This document shows positions 6,726 through 7,812 of a stretch of DNA of 7,812 bases, in pieces. Numbering within the stretch: the first letter of the stretch is position 1; each line of letters begins with the position of its first letter. The notes beneath the pieces were generated by a model. That model was not told where the DNA came from and did no database searches. It saw only the letters and a program-made list of their open reading frames with translations. The translations under genes were made by a program, and so were the position numbers. Source of the DNA: Candidatus Sulfotelmatobacter sp. (GTDB lineage: Bacteria; Acidobacteriota; Terriglobia; Terriglobales; Acidobacteriaceae); assembly GCA_030037575.1 (NCBI GenBank), contig JASHRB010000718.1, positions 1-7,812 on the forward strand. The letters run 5' to 3'.

Positions 6726-7712
6726 ATGCAATCTTCGACCAAGGCGGCCGAGATATTTTCTGCGGAAAACGCACCGCGCCTGGAGCATTCACGGCTGGGG
6801 CGGAGTTTGCCCGATGGCGTCGGCAACACCCCGCTATTGCGCTTCGATCGACTCACCCGGCAACTGCCCCAGCTAACCCTTTTGGGCAAGGCCGAATGGT
6901 ACAACCCCGGCGGTTCGGTGAAGGATCGCGCAGCGGCCAACATCGTCGCCGAAGGCCATCGCAGTGGACAGTTTGCGCGGGGAAAGATTCTTCTCGATGC
7001 CACCAGCGGTAATACCGGCATCGCCTATGCCATGCTCGGCGCCGCGGAAGGCTTTCCAGTCACTCTCTGCATGCCGACCAACGTTTCGACCGAGCGCAAG
7101 AGAATTCTCGCCGCCTACGGAGCAAACATGGTTTACACCGATCCCGCCGACGGTTCTGATGGTGCAATTCGCAAAGCCCGCGAACTTGCCGGGGCGGGAC
7201 CGGAAAAATATTTCTATGCCGACCAGTATTCGAACCAGGCGAACTGGCAGGCCCATTATTACGGCACGGCCAACGAGATCTGGCAGCAGACCGAAGGACG
7301 CATCACTCATTTCGTCACCATGCTCGGCACCAGCGGAACTTTTATGGGAACCACGCGACGCTTGAAAGAACTCAATCCCGCGATTCGCTGCATTTCCCTG
7401 CAGCCGGATTCGGCGTTTCATGGAATCGAAGGGGCCAAGCACATGCCCAGCGCGATTGTCCCGCAAATTTACGATCCGGGGCTGGCCGACGACAATATGG
7501 AAATTGCCACCGAGGACGCGTATGCGATGGCCCTGCGCCTCGCCCGAGAATGCGGAATGTTGTTGGGGATCTCGGCCGCCGCGGGAATCGTAGGTGCGCT
7601 CGGCGTGGCGCAAAAACTCGACTTGAAAAAAGATCAGGAGGCTGTCATCGTCACCATCCTCTGCGATTCCGGGGACAAGTATTTGAGCGAGAGATTCTGG
7701 ACGGAGAAATGA
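6726..7712 (+). CDS. cysM: PLP-dependent cysteine synthase of the CysM type (probably thiocarboxylate- and O-phosphoserine-using)
   Basis: From ATG 6726 this is 328 residues, close to the 323 of M. tuberculosis CysM. It is a fold-type II PLP enzyme that makes cysteine from an activated serine. PLP should bind K66 in NPGGSVKDRAA. The substrate loop is TSGNTG (93-98) and the phosphate loop GTSGT (201-205). The stretch AKHMPSAIVPQIYDP (237-251) aligns with L-R-N-M-D-E-G-F-V-P-E-L-Y-D-P of mycobacterial CysM (recalled). That puts K238 at the position of Arg220, implicated there in choosing O-phosphoserine. The ending CDSGDKYLSERF is conserved. The frame is open back to 6609, but those 39 residues include a hydrophobic stretch unlike the family, and AAAGG at 6712 supports the ATG. 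It is followed after 61 bases by a probable JAMM protease start. It lies about 4.7 kb from the cysO/moeBR pair. O-acetylserine or cystathionine chemistry is a less likely alternative. Confidence 0.9.
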   Translation: MQSSTKAAEIFSAENAPRLEHSRLGRSLPDGVGNTPLLRFDRLTRQLPQLTLLGKAEWYNPGGSVKDRAAANIVAEGHRSGQFARGKILLDATSGNTGIAYAMLGAAEGFPVTLCMPTNVSTERKRILAAYGANMVYTDPADGSDGAIRKARELAGAGPEKYFYADQYSNQANWQAHYYGTANEIWQQTEGRITHFVTMLGTSGTFMGTTRRLKELNPAIRCISLQPDSAFHGIEGAKHMPSAIVPQIYDPGLADDNMEIATEDAYAMALRLARECGMLLGISAAAGIVGALGVAQKLDLKKDQEAVIVTILCDSGDKYLSERFWTEK

Positions 7713-7773
7713 TTTTTCAACCACCAAGACAGGGAGAAATGCGAAGAGAAAATTCAAAGCTCCAATTTGCTCG

Positions 7774-7812
7774 ATGCTGAAAATTGCTCAGAAAGATTAC
7801 GCTCACATTCGT
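7774..7812 (+). CDS. N-terminus of a probable JAMM/MPN (Mec-type) metalloprotease, cut by the window edge
   Basis: An ATG at 7774 opens a frame that stays open for 13 codons to the last base: MLKIAQKDYAHIR. This resembles the opening of bacterial JAMM proteases of the Mec/Mov34 type, which commonly begin M-L-[KR]-I-x-x-x-D-Y-x-x-I, before the catalytic Glu and the JAMM motif; those parts would lie outside this window. Such proteases release cysteine from the CysO-cysteine adduct and trim tails after Gly-Gly. It lies 61 bases after cysM, an expected neighbour for this pathway. No good ribosome site is visible. The call rests on 13 residues and context only. Confidence 0.45.
   Translation, partial: MLKIAQKDYAHIR

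Noticed and set aside
7739..7780. Short reading frame (13 codons ending in Cys) overlapping the JAMM start, a possible cysteine-sensing leader peptide
   Set aside because: Its GGGAG lies only two bases from the ATG, it contains a single Cys codon, and the frame is the tail of a longer chance frame running through cysM.

Overview
The window is about 7.8 kb of fairly GC-rich bacterial DNA, densely packed with genes on both strands. The gene content suggests an Acidobacteriota (Terriglobia-like) genome: a small secreted protein of a type I associate with that phylum, a MoaD/CysO-like carrier with a MoeB-rhodanese activator, a lone OppD-type ATPase and a DUF4440-type secreted protein. This assignment rests on recollection of family distribution, not on a search.

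Layout. A truncated small exported protein enters from the left edge (+). It converges on a minus-strand pair, a ubiquitin-like sulfur carrier (cysO/moaD-like, 1734-2012) followed by its E1-like activating enzyme with a C-terminal rhodanese domain (moeBR, 455-1621). The convergent gap (344-454) holds a run of perfect inverted repeats that probably ends the moeBR transcript. Diverging from the carrier gene is a plus-strand SPFH/prohibitin gene whose reading frame appears shifted at both ends. Then come, all on +, a lone peptide-type ABC ATPase (3085-4107), a calcineurin-like metallophosphoesterase (4219-4974) and an RNase HI (about 5023-5514). Two minus-strand genes follow: a secreted SnoaL/DUF4440-type protein (5517-5978) and an unrecognised 158-residue protein (6080-6556). 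Divergent from the latter is a CysM-type cysteine synthase (6726-7712). The last 39 bases open a new reading frame that looks like the N-terminus of a JAMM/MPN (Mec-type) metalloprotease.

How the parts fit. The main theme is sulfur transfer through a ubiquitin-like protein. In Mycobacterium tuberculosis, MoeZ (E1-rhodanese) makes a C-terminal thiocarboxylate on CysO, CysM joins it to an activated serine, and the JAMM protease Mec releases cysteine. The counterparts of CysO, MoeZ and CysM are all here, and Mec is probably beginning at the right edge. They are split into two sets about 4.7 kb apart. The carrier does not end at Gly-Gly. It carries a two-residue tail (Met-Ala) that would have to be removed before activation, so the JAMM protease may both mature the carrier and release cysteine. 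The genes between the two sets look like unrelated housekeeping or accessory functions.
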